This document shows, one piece after another, positions 40,353 to 49,238 of a stretch of DNA of 64,000 nucleotides. The notes beneath the pieces are model-generated. The model saw only the letters and a program-made list of their open reading frames with translations, made no database searches and was not told the origin of the DNA. The position numbers and the translations under genes are program-made. The stretch comes from Prauserella endophytica (GTDB taxonomy: Bacteria; Actinomycetota; Actinomycetes; Mycobacteriales; Pseudonocardiaceae), in the NCBI RefSeq assembly GCF_005146945.1, contig NZ_SWMS01000006.1, positions 248,001-312,000 of the forward strand, written 5' to 3'. Position 1 is the first letter of the stretch. Every line of letters starts with the position of its first letter.

Positions 40353-41045
40353 GTGAACCGACCGTCCGCAATGGACGGCCCCGCCGCCGTGCTGTGGGAC
40401 ATGGACGGCACCCTCGTCGATTCCGAGAAGCTCTGGGACGTCGCGCTCTACGAGGCGGCGGGCTGGCTCGGCGGCGACCTCACGACCGAGCAGCGCGCGT
40501 CCCTCGTCGGGTCCAACATGGACACCACGACGCGCTTCCTGCTCTCGGTCGCGGGCAAGGACGTCACCCCGCGGGCGATCGCCGAGGTGTCGCGGTGGAT
40601 CCGGGAACGCACGGCCACGTTGTTCGCCGACGAGCTGCCCTGGCGGCCGGGCGCGCGTGAGGCGCTCGCGGCGATCTGCTCGGCCGGGATCCCGTGCGGG
40701 CTCGTGACCTCCACCGAGCGCGCCCTGACCGAACTCGCGCTCAACACGATCGGCCGCGAGTTCTTCGCCGTCACCGTGTGCGGCGACGAGGTGGACGGGC
40801 TGAACAAGCCGCACCCCGAGCCCTACCTGCGGGCAGCCCGGCTGCTGGGCGCCGACCCGGAGTCGTGCGTCGCGGTGGAGGACTCGCCGGTGGGCACCGA
40901 GTCGGCGGTGGCGGCGGGCTGCACGGTGCTCGTCGTGCCCAACGACGTGCCGGTGGAGCCCGGGGTGCGGCGGACGTTCCGCTCCTCGCTCGTCGGCCTT
41001 GACGCGCTCTCGGTCGCGGATGTCGCGGCCGCGCGGCAGGGTTGA
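40353..41045 (+). CDS. HAD-family phosphatase
   Basis: A 230-residue HAD hydrolase of the beta-phosphoglucomutase/phosphatase-like subclass. Motif I is LWDMDGTLVDSEKLW (nucleophile and acid Asp), motif II is GLVTSTERA, motif III is NKPHPEPYL, and motif IV is AVEDSPVGTESA. GTG start; the ribosome site TAGGAG overlaps the metH stop, so it is cotranscribed with metH. The cap domain suggests a small phosphorylated metabolite; the substrate is not predictable. Confidence 0.9.
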   Translation: MNRPSAMDGPAAVLWDMDGTLVDSEKLWDVALYEAAGWLGGDLTTEQRASLVGSNMDTTTRFLLSVAGKDVTPRAIAEVSRWIRERTATLFADELPWRPGAREALAAICSAGIPCGLVTSTERALTELALNTIGREFFAVTVCGDEVDGLNKPHPEPYLRAARLLGADPESCVAVEDSPVGTESAVAAGCTVLVVPNDVPVEPGVRRTFRSSLVGLDALSVADVAAARQG

Positions 41046-41057
41046 GCCCCGCGGGCG

Positions 41058-41861
41058 TCAGGGCACGAGCCCGGCGGGGATGTCCGCGTGCTTCACGCCG
41101 ACGAGCGCCACGTAGTACAGCGGCTCGCCACAGATGTTGAGGCGGTGCCGGTAGCGCTCGGACGAGCGCACCTCGAGCACCCCGGCCTCCTGGCAGCGGT
41201 TGATCAGGCGCGCGAAGCCGGACGTGTCCTCGTCGCCGAGGAACCGGTCCTTGATGGTGAACGCGATCCAGCCGCCGTCACTCACGAGGTTGTACGCCGC
41301 GCGGAACGCCGCGGGCGGGATGTCGCCGTAGCCGAGCGCCGCCACGCAGGACAGCGTGTTGAAGCCGTACCCGTGCAGCGTGCGGGTTTCCTGCTCGGAC
41401 AGCGCGGTGAGGTCGGCGACGTGGTAGGCGTCGTAGACCTCGGGGCGGTCACGCCGCGCCGCGTCCCGCGCCTCCGGGATGATGTCCACGCCGACCAGGC
41501 TGCCCGCGCCCACCGTGCGCAACTGCTCGCCGACGAGCCCGTTCCCGGCGCCCAGATCGAGGACGCGCAGTGACGAGGCGACCACGTTGTCGCGCTGGAC
41601 CTGTTCTTTCAGCAGCTTCCCGACCACGTCGGGTGAGCGGCAGTCCAGAATGTCGTGGAAAAGTTGTTCGTAGAGTCCGGGAATTGCGAAGATCCGGTGG
41701 TAGTCGTGGAACCGGATCTGCTGCCACTCGCCGTCCAGGAGAACCAGGCAGTACTCCGAGTCCTGGTCTATTCGCTCCGGGTGTTCCGGCAGTCGTATTT
41801 GGAGTTCAGTGTGCTTCATCGAAGGGCCGCCATTTTCGTCGGGTAACCTCCTGTTTGCCAT
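41058..41861 (-). CDS. SAM-dependent methyltransferase
   Basis: A class I methyltransferase of up to 267 residues. The SAM loop is [17 protein letters not shown], with the second motif [15 protein letters not shown]. The N-terminal part ([20 protein letters not shown]) is unlike common families, so the substrate is not known. Two starts are possible: the ATG at 41861 (after GAAAGGTGG) and the ATG at 41819 (product beginning [17 protein letters not shown]). The second overlaps the stop of a tiny upstream frame. It converges on the HAD gene with a 12-bp gap. Confidence 0.82.
   Translation of the reverse strand: MANRRLPDENGGPSMKHTELQIRLPEHPERIDQDSEYCLVLLDGEWQQIRFHDYHRIFAIPGLYEQLFHDILDCRSPDVVGKLLKEQVQRDNVVASSLRVLDLGAGNGLVGEQLRTVGAGSLVGVDIIPEARDAARRDRPEVYDAYHVADLTALSEQETRTLHGYGFNTLSCVAALGYGDIPPAAFRAAYNLVSDGGWIAFTIKDRFLGDEDTSGFARLINRCQEAGVLEVRSSERYRHRLNICGEPLYYVALVGVKHADIPAGLVP
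41816..41833 (-). other. Possible five-residue leader ORF (MAALR)
   Basis: ATG GCG GCC CTT CGA TGA on the minus strand follows a perfect AGGAGG (41847-41852) by 13 nt. Its TGA overlaps the ATG at 41819 of the methyltransferase frame (ATGA). It may couple translation if the downstream start is the real one. Confidence 0.35.
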
Positions 41862-42008
41862 ACCCCACCTTTCCGTTCTCGATTCGTTCCCGGGCTCCGC
41901 AATTCAGCAAAGTGGATTTCCGTGGCCAAGTCAACCGGCCGACAGCGGGATCGCGCGGGAGACGGCCCGCCCGCCACCGTTGCGACGGTGGATGGAAGGA
42001 TTCAGTCC

Positions 42009-42272
42009 GTGAAGACCTTCGATGAGCTGTACGCCGAGCTTGCCGAACGGGCCCGTTCCCGGCCCGAGGGCTCCGGCACCGTGGCCGCGCTGGACGCCGG
42101 AGTGCACGCGCAGGGCAAGAAGGTGCTGGAGGAGGCCGGCGAGGTCTGGATCGCGGCGGAGCACGAGTCCGACGAGCGGCTGGCCGAGGAGGTCTCCCAG
42201 CTGCTCTACCGGGTTCAGGTGCTGCTGCTGGGCCGTGGCGTCCCGCTCGAGGACGTCTACCGGTACCTGTGA
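42009..42272 (+). CDS. hisE: Phosphoribosyl-ATP pyrophosphatase HisE
   Basis: HisE hydrolyses PR-ATP to PR-AMP, the second step of histidine synthesis. The 87-residue all-alpha MazG-like protein has [15 protein letters not shown], then [25 protein letters not shown] with the acidic metal-binding residues, and [14 protein letters not shown]. The GTG at 42009 is 8 nt after GGAAGGA. It stands 17 bp before hisG, the standard hisE-hisG pair of actinobacteria. Confidence 0.94.
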   Translation: MKTFDELYAELAERARSRPEGSGTVAALDAGVHAQGKKVLEEAGEVWIAAEHESDERLAEEVSQLLYRVQVLLLGRGVPLEDVYRYL

Positions 42273-42289
42273 GGAGGAAAGGAAAGACC

Positions 42290-43135
42290 ATGCTGCGTGT
42301 CGCGGTGCCGAACAAGGGTGCGCTGGCCGGGCCGGCGTCGGAGATGCTCGGTGAGGCGGGGTACCGGCAGCGACATGAGCAGCGCGACCTCACCGTGCTG
42401 GACCCGGTGAACGAGGTCGAGTTCTTCTTCCTCCGCCCCAAGGACATCCCGATCTACGTGGGCTCCGGGGAGCTCGATCTCGGCATCACGGGCCGCGACC
42501 TGGCGCTGGACTCCGGCGCGCCGGTGGAGGAGACGCTCGCGCTCGGCTTCGGCGGCTCCACGTTCCGTTACGCGGCACCCTCGGGACGGGACTGGAAGAC
42601 CGAGGACCTGCACGGCAAGAGGCTCGCGACGTCCTACCCGAAGCTCGTGCGGGACGACCTCGCCAAGCAGGGGATCGAGGCGGAGGTCATCCGGCTCGAC
42701 GGCGCCGTGGAGATCTCGGTGCAGCTCGGGGTCGCCGACGCGATCGCCGACGTCGTGGGCTCAGGCCGCACGCTGCGCCAGCACAGCCTCGTCGCGTTCG
42801 GGGACCCGATCTGCGTGTCCGAGGCCGTGCTCGTGCACCGGTCGGGAAACGCCGACTCGAAGCCGATCGGGCAGCTGGCCGCACGCCTGCAGGGCGTGGT
42901 GTTCGCGCAGCAGTACATGATGCTCGACTACGACTGCCCGCGCACGCTGCTCGAGCGGGCCATGGCCATCACGCCCGGCCTCGAGTCCCCGACCGTCGCG
43001 CCGCTCGCGCACGCCGACTGGGTGGCCGTGCGGGCCATGGTGCCGCGCAAGCAGGTCAACTCGATCATGGACGAGCTGGCCGCCGTTGGCGCCCGCGCCA
43101 TCCTGGCGTCGGACATCCGCGCCTGCCGGCTCTGA
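42290..43135 (+). CDS. hisG: ATP phosphoribosyltransferase HisG (long form)
   Basis: HisG starts histidine synthesis by joining ATP and PRPP, and is feedback-inhibited by histidine. The 281-residue length is that of the long form, with a C-terminal ACT-like regulatory domain (about residues 210-281, [21 protein letters not shown]). Catalytic segments include [37 protein letters not shown] and the PRPP loop [17 protein letters not shown]. The ATG follows GAGGAGGAAAGGA. A strong hairpin follows directly. Confidence 0.96.
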   Translation: MLRVAVPNKGALAGPASEMLGEAGYRQRHEQRDLTVLDPVNEVEFFFLRPKDIPIYVGSGELDLGITGRDLALDSGAPVEETLALGFGGSTFRYAAPSGRDWKTEDLHGKRLATSYPKLVRDDLAKQGIEAEVIRLDGAVEISVQLGVADAIADVVGSGRTLRQHSLVAFGDPICVSEAVLVHRSGNADSKPIGQLAARLQGVVFAQQYMMLDYDCPRTLLERAMAITPGLESPTVAPLAHADWVAVRAMVPRKQVNSIMDELAAVGARAILASDIRACRL

Positions 43136-43139
43136 GCAA

Positions 43140-43176
43140 CCGCCGTCAGGGTCCGGGCTCCGGACCCTGACGGCGG
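43140..43176. terminator. Bidirectional terminator between hisG and parA
   Basis: A perfect 17-bp inverted repeat (CCGCCGTCAGGGTCCGG and complement) with a 3-nt loop exactly fills the gap between the convergent hisG and parA stops. Confidence 0.88.
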
Positions 43177-44106
43177 TCAGCGCGGCCGCTGGCGTTTGGG
43201 CAGCAGGTCGTAGAGCTTGCGGCGGGCGCCGTTGTCGTTGGCGGCCCTGGTGTCGGACAGCTCGGCGATGAAGTCCTCGAACACGAAATCCTGCTCGGCC
43301 ACCGGCGGCGCGGGAGCGGCGGGGGCGGTCATGGTGTCGAGCACGGTGGCGATCTGCCGGAAAGCCACCGCCTGGATGGTCTCGGGCGCGAACGTCGTCA
43401 CCGGCACGCCCCGCGCCGCGGCCTCGTTCATCACCACGCCGAGCGGCACGTGGGGCAGGATCGGGATGCCGAACGTGTGCAGCTCGCTCAGCGCCGCCGC
43501 CGCGTACGCGGAGATCGGCCGCCGGTACAGCCCGGGAACGAGCCCGTAGTAGGCCACCGGCTGCCGGTCCACCGCGGACTCGACGTAGCGGATCTGCTCC
43601 TGCATCAGCCGCAGTGCCCTGATGCTCGTGCGGTCGGGCTGCACCGGGACGAGGATGCCGTGCGTGGCGGCGAGCGCGTTGTTGGTGAGCACGTCCAGCG
43701 CGGGCGGACAGTCGATGATCACGTGGTCGTAGTTGGCGAACTGGATCACCCTGGCCAGCTGCCAGCCGGGCACGCGGAACTGGTCGAGCCTGCGCACCAG
43801 GTCGAACATCCCCGGCGACGTGGGGATCACGTCGAAGGCGCCGCCCGCGCCGATGTTGCTGCGCGGGTGGGGGACCACCAGCTCCTCGATCGCGCCCCGC
43901 CACGTCTTGGTGAGCGCCTTCGCGAGGCTCGGCGCCTCGGCGGGCGCCTCGGGCAGCCCCAGGAGCTCCGTGGTCGCGTGACCCTGCGGGTCGAGGTCGA
44001 TCAGCAGCACCCTGCGACCGCGCTCGGCGAGCGCGGCGGCGGCGCCGACACTGAGCGCGGTCTTGCCGACCCCGCCTTTCTGGTTGACCACCGAGGTGAT
44101 CTGCAC
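43177..44106 (-). CDS. ParA/MinD-family ATPase, orphan
   Basis: A 309-residue ParA-type ATPase. The deviant Walker A is NQKGGVGKTALSV (signature Lys present), the A' region is VLLIDLDPQGHATTEL, and Walker B is HVIIDCPPALDVLTNNAL. An acidic then basic tail (DFVFEDFIAELSD...RRKLYDLLPKRQRPR) follows the fold. No parB and no parS-like site is seen nearby, so it is not the chromosome segregation pair; orphan ParA proteins place other cargoes. Last gene of a minus-strand operon after a RecB-like nuclease and a thioesterase. Confidence 0.87.
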   Translation of the reverse strand: MQITSVVNQKGGVGKTALSVGAAAALAERGRRVLLIDLDPQGHATTELLGLPEAPAEAPSLAKALTKTWRGAIEELVVPHPRSNIGAGGAFDVIPTSPGMFDLVRRLDQFRVPGWQLARVIQFANYDHVIIDCPPALDVLTNNALAATHGILVPVQPDRTSIRALRLMQEQIRYVESAVDRQPVAYYGLVPGLYRRPISAYAAAALSELHTFGIPILPHVPLGVVMNEAAARGVPVTTFAPETIQAVAFRQIATVLDTMTAPAAPAPPVAEQDFVFEDFIAELSDTRAANDNGARRKLYDLLPKRQRPR

Positions 44107-44152
44107 TGTGCGCCAGCTCCTGGATCTCGTGGTTTGGGAGCAGGTTAGTGGA

Positions 44153-44965
44153 TCAGGACCGGCTCTGCCCCGCGGCCGGCCGCCCGTCGGGGCGAGCACG
44201 CACCAGCAGCGCCTGCGCACCGGTCCCGACCTGCCCGGTCGTGTCGTGCAGCCTGCTGGTCGCCGTGCCGAGGCCCTGCGGGCCGAGAACCGTGTCGGCG
44301 TCGAGCCCGATCCACTCGCCGACGGGCTCTCGGTGCACGTGGACGGTCAGCTCCGCGTTGATGAACAGCCACTCGCGCATGTCGAGCCGGTTGGACGTGC
44401 CGTTGCCGGAGTCGGCGACCGTGAACAGCCGCTGGAGTGGGCTCGGTTTCTCGCCGTCGACGAGCGGCACGCGCTGCCGCGCCCACACCGCGGCCGGACC
44501 CGGGTCGGTGACCCGGCCGCTGATCTTGCGCCACTCCATCGCCTTGAGGTAGCCGTCGTTCCACGTCGCAGGCCAGTCGGCGGGCGGGCAGTCCTCGACC
44601 GGGGCGAGTGGCGCGGCCGAGCCCTCGGCGACCTCGGTGGTGTCCGAGGTCGCGAACCGCCAGCCGGAGGCCTTCGCCACGACCCGGCCGCCCGCCGCGA
44701 GCTCGGCCGACAGCAACTCGACCGAACGGCCGGGCCGTTCCAGCCCCGCCCGCACCGTGAGCTCCGTGAGCGGGGCGGGCCCGAGGATCTCCACGGTCAC
44801 CCGGCCCAGCAGCATCTCCCGTGCGGCGGGGATGCTCTCCAGCTCGCGCACCAGCAGCGCCGACGGCGGGCCGAAGTGCTGCGAGTCGGGCGACCACGGG
44901 CCCGCCGTGTGCTCGGTGGGCAGGTACCGCCCTTCTCCGCGGGGCAGGTAGAACGCTTCGGACAC
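44153..44965 (-). CDS. Acyl-CoA thioesterase, TesB-like double hotdog
   Basis: A 270-residue protein of the thioesterase (4HBT_3/TesB-like) family, two hotdog units in tandem. The N-terminal half has TAGPWSPDSQHFGPPSALLVRELE and the C-terminal half has MREWLFINAELTVHVHREPVGEWIGLDADT, the typical acyl-CoA thioesterase pattern. GTG start with GAGGAG upstream; it begins 10 bp after the RecB-like gene ends, so they share a transcript. Substrate unknown. Confidence 0.82.
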   Translation of the reverse strand: MSEAFYLPRGEGRYLPTEHTAGPWSPDSQHFGPPSALLVRELESIPAAREMLLGRVTVEILGPAPLTELTVRAGLERPGRSVELLSAELAAGGRVVAKASGWRFATSDTTEVAEGSAAPLAPVEDCPPADWPATWNDGYLKAMEWRKISGRVTDPGPAAVWARQRVPLVDGEKPSPLQRLFTVADSGNGTSNRLDMREWLFINAELTVHVHREPVGEWIGLDADTVLGPQGLGTATSRLHDTTGQVGTGAQALLVRARPDGRPAAGQSRS

Positions 44966-44975
44966 GCGAGGCTCC

Positions 44976-45890
44976 TCAGTCGGCACGGTCGAGGACGGAC
45001 TCCTCGCCGGGATCGGGCTCAGGCCAGCCAGGATATTCCGGGGGAGTGCCGCCGAACGAAGGGCACAGCGCCTGGTGGGAACACCAGCCGCACAGCTTGC
45101 CGGGGTTCGGCCGGAAGTCACCGGTCCTGCCCGCCCGCAGGATCGCCTGCCAGATCGCCTCCAGCGTGCGTTCGAAGCGGACCAGCTCGGCCTCGTCGGG
45201 CGTGTACGCCAGTGCCTGCCCGTCGCTGAGGTACATGAGCTTGAGCTGGCGCGGGACGACGCCGCGCAGCCGCCAGAGCACGACCGCGTAGAACTTCATC
45301 TGGAACATGGCCTTCGCCTCGCCGATCTCGCGGGGCGCGGCGCCGGTCTTGTAGTCGACGACCCGGATCTCGCCGGTGGGCGCGACGTCGAGCCGGTCGA
45401 TGTAGCCGCGCAGCACGACGCCGGAGCTCAGCTCGGTCTCGACGTGCAGCTCGCACGCCTCCGGGTCCAGCCGGTTGGGGTCCTCGAGTCCGAAGTAGCC
45501 GTCGAGAAGTTTCGCCGCACCACCGAGCCAGGCGCTCATGGCCTGCTCGGCGTCACCGTCCTCATCGGAGAAAAGCTCAGTCCATTCCGGACATTCCGTG
45601 AGCAGCTCCCGCCACGTGGGCTCCAGCATCGCGACGGCCCGCTCCGGCACCCGCTCGCCCTGCGGCAGCGCGAACAGCCGCTCCAGCACGGAGTGCACGA
45701 GCGTGCCCCGCACCTGTGCCTTCGTCGGCACCTCCGGCAGCCGGTCGACGGCGCGGAAGCGGTAGAGCAGGGGACACTGCTTGAAGTCGCTCGCTCTGGA
45801 TGGGGACAGCGCGGGACGGCGAACCGCGCCGGAACGCGGCGGGTCCTCGGTCGGGGTGACGGTGGCCGTCGTGGTGGTGCCCTCTGCCAT
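44976..45890 (-). CDS. RecB-family PD-(D/E)XK exonuclease
   Basis: A 304-residue single-domain nuclease like M. tuberculosis Rv2119. It begins with SPSRASDFKQCPLLYRF, then RGTLVHSVLERL (the His motif), GYIDRLDVA (Asp), and VVDYKTGAAP (the D-x-K core). Cys in KQCP plus the three in LCGWCSHQALCPSF fit an AddB/Cas4-type 4Fe-4S cluster. ATG at 45890 with a -10 box 6 nt upstream. Probably DNA repair; no helicase partner is adjacent. Confidence 0.9.
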   Translation of the reverse strand: MAEGTTTTATVTPTEDPPRSGAVRRPALSPSRASDFKQCPLLYRFRAVDRLPEVPTKAQVRGTLVHSVLERLFALPQGERVPERAVAMLEPTWRELLTECPEWTELFSDEDGDAEQAMSAWLGGAAKLLDGYFGLEDPNRLDPEACELHVETELSSGVVLRGYIDRLDVAPTGEIRVVDYKTGAAPREIGEAKAMFQMKFYAVVLWRLRGVVPRQLKLMYLSDGQALAYTPDEAELVRFERTLEAIWQAILRAGRTGDFRPNPGKLCGWCSHQALCPSFGGTPPEYPGWPEPDPGEESVLDRAD

Positions 45891-45896
45891 GCCCGG

Positions 45897-45902
45897 AGCG
45901 TA
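45897..45902 (-). promoter_or_regulatory. -10 box TACGCT of a leaderless gene
   Basis: On the minus strand TACGCT ends 6 nt before the ATG of the RecB-family gene. Confidence 0.65.
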
Positions 45903-46012
45903 GCGGCACGGTACGACAACTCCCGGTAGCGCGAGCGGGCGTGGGCCGAATCGGACGCGGGACACACGCCACTTGCGGGGCACGGGTAACGAACACCCCA
46001 CACCCGACGTTC

Positions 46013-46018
46013 TACCCT
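46013..46018 (+). promoter_or_regulatory. -10 box TACCCT of a leaderless gene
   Basis: TACCCT ends 6 nt before the GTG of the site-2 protease gene. Confidence 0.62.
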
Positions 46019-46024
46019 CGCCTG

Positions 46025-47194
46025 GTGGACGCGACGAGCCAGTACCGCAGGGGCGGTCCCCGGCGCGCGCCCTCGGCGTCCCCGTCGGAGGGCGGCCTGC
46101 TGCTCTTCCGCGTCGACGGCGTGCCCGTGCTGCTCGCGCCGTCCTGGTGGATCGGCTCGCTGATCATCGTCGTGCTCTACACGCCGCTGGTCGGCAGGCT
46201 GCTGCCGGACGCGAGCACGCTGACGTCCTGGGTGCTGGCGGCCGCGTTCGCCGTGCTGCTCGGCCTCTCGGTGCTGGCGCACGAGCTCGGCCACTGCGTC
46301 GTGGCACTCCGGCTCGGCATCCCCGTGCGCAGGCTGCGGCTGTTCCTGCTCGGTGGCCTTTCCGAGGTCGCCCGCACGCCGAGACGGCCCGGCCAGGAGA
46401 GCCTCGTCGCCGCCGCCGGCCCGGTCGTGTCGATCCTGCTTGCGGCGCTGTGCGGGCTGCTGCTGCTCGCGGTGCCGCCGGGCGGCCCGATCTGGCTGCT
46501 CGTGGCCCAGTGCGCCGTCGCGAACCTGGCCGTCGGGCTGTTCAACCTCCTTCCCGGGCTGCCCCTCGACGGCGGCAGGCTGTTGCGGGCAGGCGTCTGG
46601 GCGCTCACCGGTGCCCGCGCGAAGGGAACCAGGGCCGCGGTGTTCGGTGGCGGCCTGGTGTCGGTCGGGCTGCTGGTGTGGGCGCTGTGGGGGCTCGCCG
46701 TCGGCAGCGACGACCGCTGGCTGCGGCTCGGCGTCTGCGTCGTCACGGCGTGGTTCGTTGCGCTCGGGGCGTCCAGCGAGTTCGCGGCCGAGGGCAGGCG
46801 CGGCTGGCCAGACGGTCTCGAGGTCGGCGACCTGATGCGCCCGGTGCTGCAGCTGCCGGCGGAGAGCCCGGTGTCGGCCGCGCTGTCGGCCTCGGCGGGC
46901 CGGGGCGTGGTGCTGGTGCGGGCCGACGGCGTCGCGGCGGGGCTGCTCGACGAGGCGGCGGCGGAACGGCTCGCAGCCGAGTCCCCGCAGGCGCCCGCGG
47001 AGCTCGCTGCCGAGCCCATCAGGGCGGAGACCGTGCTCCTGCTGTCCGAGCCGGGCGACGACATCGCCGAACGGGTCCGCGAGGTGGCGACGTGGCAGTT
47101 CCTCGTCGTCGACGACGACGGCAAGCCCGCCGGTGTGCTGCACCGCGACGACGTGCGCGCGGCGCTGTCCGGGCACCGGAAGCCGACCCGCTGA
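46025..47194 (+). CDS. Site-2 metalloprotease (M50) with CBS-like tail, Rip3-like
   Basis: A 389-residue intramembrane zinc protease. The active site is VLAHELGHCVVALRL (HExxH) in TM helix 3 and LPGLPLDGGRLLRAG (the Asp ligand) further on. About six TM helices are followed by a cytosolic part (about residues 265-385) with two degenerate CBS-like units, ending VLHRDDVRAAL. The architecture is that of M. tuberculosis Rip3 (Rv2625c). It probably cleaves a membrane-bound regulator; no anti-sigma factor gene is adjacent. GTG, leaderless-type. Confidence 0.88.
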   Translation: MDATSQYRRGGPRRAPSASPSEGGLLLFRVDGVPVLLAPSWWIGSLIIVVLYTPLVGRLLPDASTLTSWVLAAAFAVLLGLSVLAHELGHCVVALRLGIPVRRLRLFLLGGLSEVARTPRRPGQESLVAAAGPVVSILLAALCGLLLLAVPPGGPIWLLVAQCAVANLAVGLFNLLPGLPLDGGRLLRAGVWALTGARAKGTRAAVFGGGLVSVGLLVWALWGLAVGSDDRWLRLGVCVVTAWFVALGASSEFAAEGRRGWPDGLEVGDLMRPVLQLPAESPVSAALSASAGRGVVLVRADGVAAGLLDEAAAERLAAESPQAPAELAAEPIRAETVLLLSEPGDDIAERVREVATWQFLVVDDDGKPAGVLHRDDVRAALSGHRKPTR

Positions 47195-47259
47195 ACCCGG
47201 CACCGGCGTCTCCTGCGACGATCAACCGCTGTCTCGATGAGCAGGGTGACCACGTCTGA

Positions 47260-48093
<834 letters not shown>

Positions 48094-48099
48094 GACCTG

Positions 48100-48145
48100 A
48101 ACGGGGCGTGCCCGGCGGAACCGCTTCCGCCGGGCACGCCCCGTT
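48100..48145. terminator. Bidirectional terminator after trmI
   Basis: A perfect 21-bp inverted repeat (AACGGGGCGTGCCCGGCGGAA and complement) with a 4-nt loop between trmI and the convergent membrane protein gene. Confidence 0.88.
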
Positions 48146-48168
48146 CCGTCACGTCCGGTGCGAGCGGG

Positions 48169-48915
48169 TCAGCCCGCCATGCACCAGGTGCCGTCCTCCT
48201 TGGAGGCGGGCAGGGTCTCGTCCTGGCTCTGCCCCCGGTAGGAGATGGTCACCGGGATGTCGGCCGAGTCACCGGTGATCTCCGGGTCCCCGTTCAGCGA
48301 GTACTCGACGCCGTCGGGCAGCTGGTCGAAGTCGTCCGTGCTGACCGCACCGGGGTTGCAGGAGATCTCCTTGGCGAGCGCGCCGTCCTTGTTGTTCAGG
48401 GCCTCGAGGGCCTGGTCGGCGAGCTCCTGGACCGCGGCCGTGTCGTCGCCGGAGGAACCGGAGTCGCCATCGTCCGAGGACTCCGACGACTCGCCGGAGT
48501 CGCTGGAGTCGCCGCCCGCGCCGGGGACCTGCGGGGCGGTGGACTGCTGGTTGCCGCTGTTGTTGTCGCCGCCGTCGGCGTTCTGCTCGTCGTCACCTCC
48601 GGAGAGGATGAGGATCAGCGCGACGACGCCGCCGATCACGGCGACCGCGGCGATGGAGAGGCCGACGATCAGGCCGGTCTTCTTCTTGGGCGGCTCGCCG
48701 CCGGGGCCGCCGGGGAAGCCGGGCGGCTGCTGGCCGTACGGGCCGGGTTGGCCAAATTGTTGTGTTCCCCCAGGGCCGCTGTACCCGCCCTGCTGTGGCA
48801 TGGGTCCACTGGGTGGGAATTGTCCGCCCTGCGGCGGCTGCTGTCCCCACGGACCCTGCTGTCCGTACGGCCCGGGTTGCCCCGGTCCCCCTGGCGGTTG
48901 CGGCGGATAGGTCAT
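48169..48915 (-). CDS. PQ/G-rich single-pass membrane protein, unknown
   Basis: A 248-residue protein with a Pro/Gly/Gln-rich cytosolic N-terminus (about 1-75), a KKKTG stop, one TM helix (LIVGLSIAAVAVIGGVVALILIL), a very acidic Ser/Asp/Gly linker (about 105-160), then a small outer domain with two Cys (EISCNPG and GTWCMAG) likely to form a disulfide. The layout matches the PQ-rich protein at 9.7-11.2 kb, and the two may be distant paralogues. Next to the proteasome locus, but no functional link can be shown. Confidence 0.7.
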   Translation of the reverse strand: MTYPPQPPGGPGQPGPYGQQGPWGQQPPQGGQFPPSGPMPQQGGYSGPGGTQQFGQPGPYGQQPPGFPGGPGGEPPKKKTGLIVGLSIAAVAVIGGVVALILILSGGDDEQNADGGDNNSGNQQSTAPQVPGAGGDSSDSGESSESSDDGDSGSSGDDTAAVQELADQALEALNNKDGALAKEISCNPGAVSTDDFDQLPDGVEYSLNGDPEITGDSADIPVTISYRGQSQDETLPASKEDGTWCMAG

Positions 48916-49238
48916 GTGGCCCCCTTAGTGGTCACTTGCTGCGGAAATCCCTGGTCCACGCCGTGGATGTGGGTTAGATCGTAGCCACGGCACGCTTGGT
49001 TCCATCCGAGTCCGGCAGGACGGCCTGATTTGTCCGTTTCATGGTCATCTCACGGAGTGCGACCGGGTGCGGCCAGGCGGCGGAAATCGGGCCGCCCCAC
49101 CGGATCGGAGTCAGTTCGCACGGCAGTGGGTAGCCCCTCGCATCCGCGCGACGCGCCGATCCTGTGATGCGGTTAGGGCTTTTCATGTCGGTGATCGCCG
49201 GTACCGTGGGAAGAAATGCATTCCGAGGAGGTGCCGAA
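48916..49238. other. Intergenic region upstream of arc
   Basis: 323 bp without a convincing gene; AT content is slightly higher than the surroundings. It holds the two divergent promoters. On the plus strand TACCGT at 49202-49207 is a fair -10 for arc, 31 bp before its start. A minus-strand frame of 24 codons (MTMKRTNQAVLPDSDGTKRA...) is seen, but without support. Confidence 0.5.

Noticed and set aside
43177-44106. Chromosome partition locus (parA with origin nearby)
   Set aside because: No parB, parS-like palindrome, dnaA, gidB or rnpA in the surroundings, so this is not the oriC region.
48974-49045. 24-codon minus-strand ORF (MTMKRTNQAV...) upstream of arc
   Set aside because: Short, no clear ribosome site, no recognisable similarity; it lies in a promoter region and cannot be told from chance.
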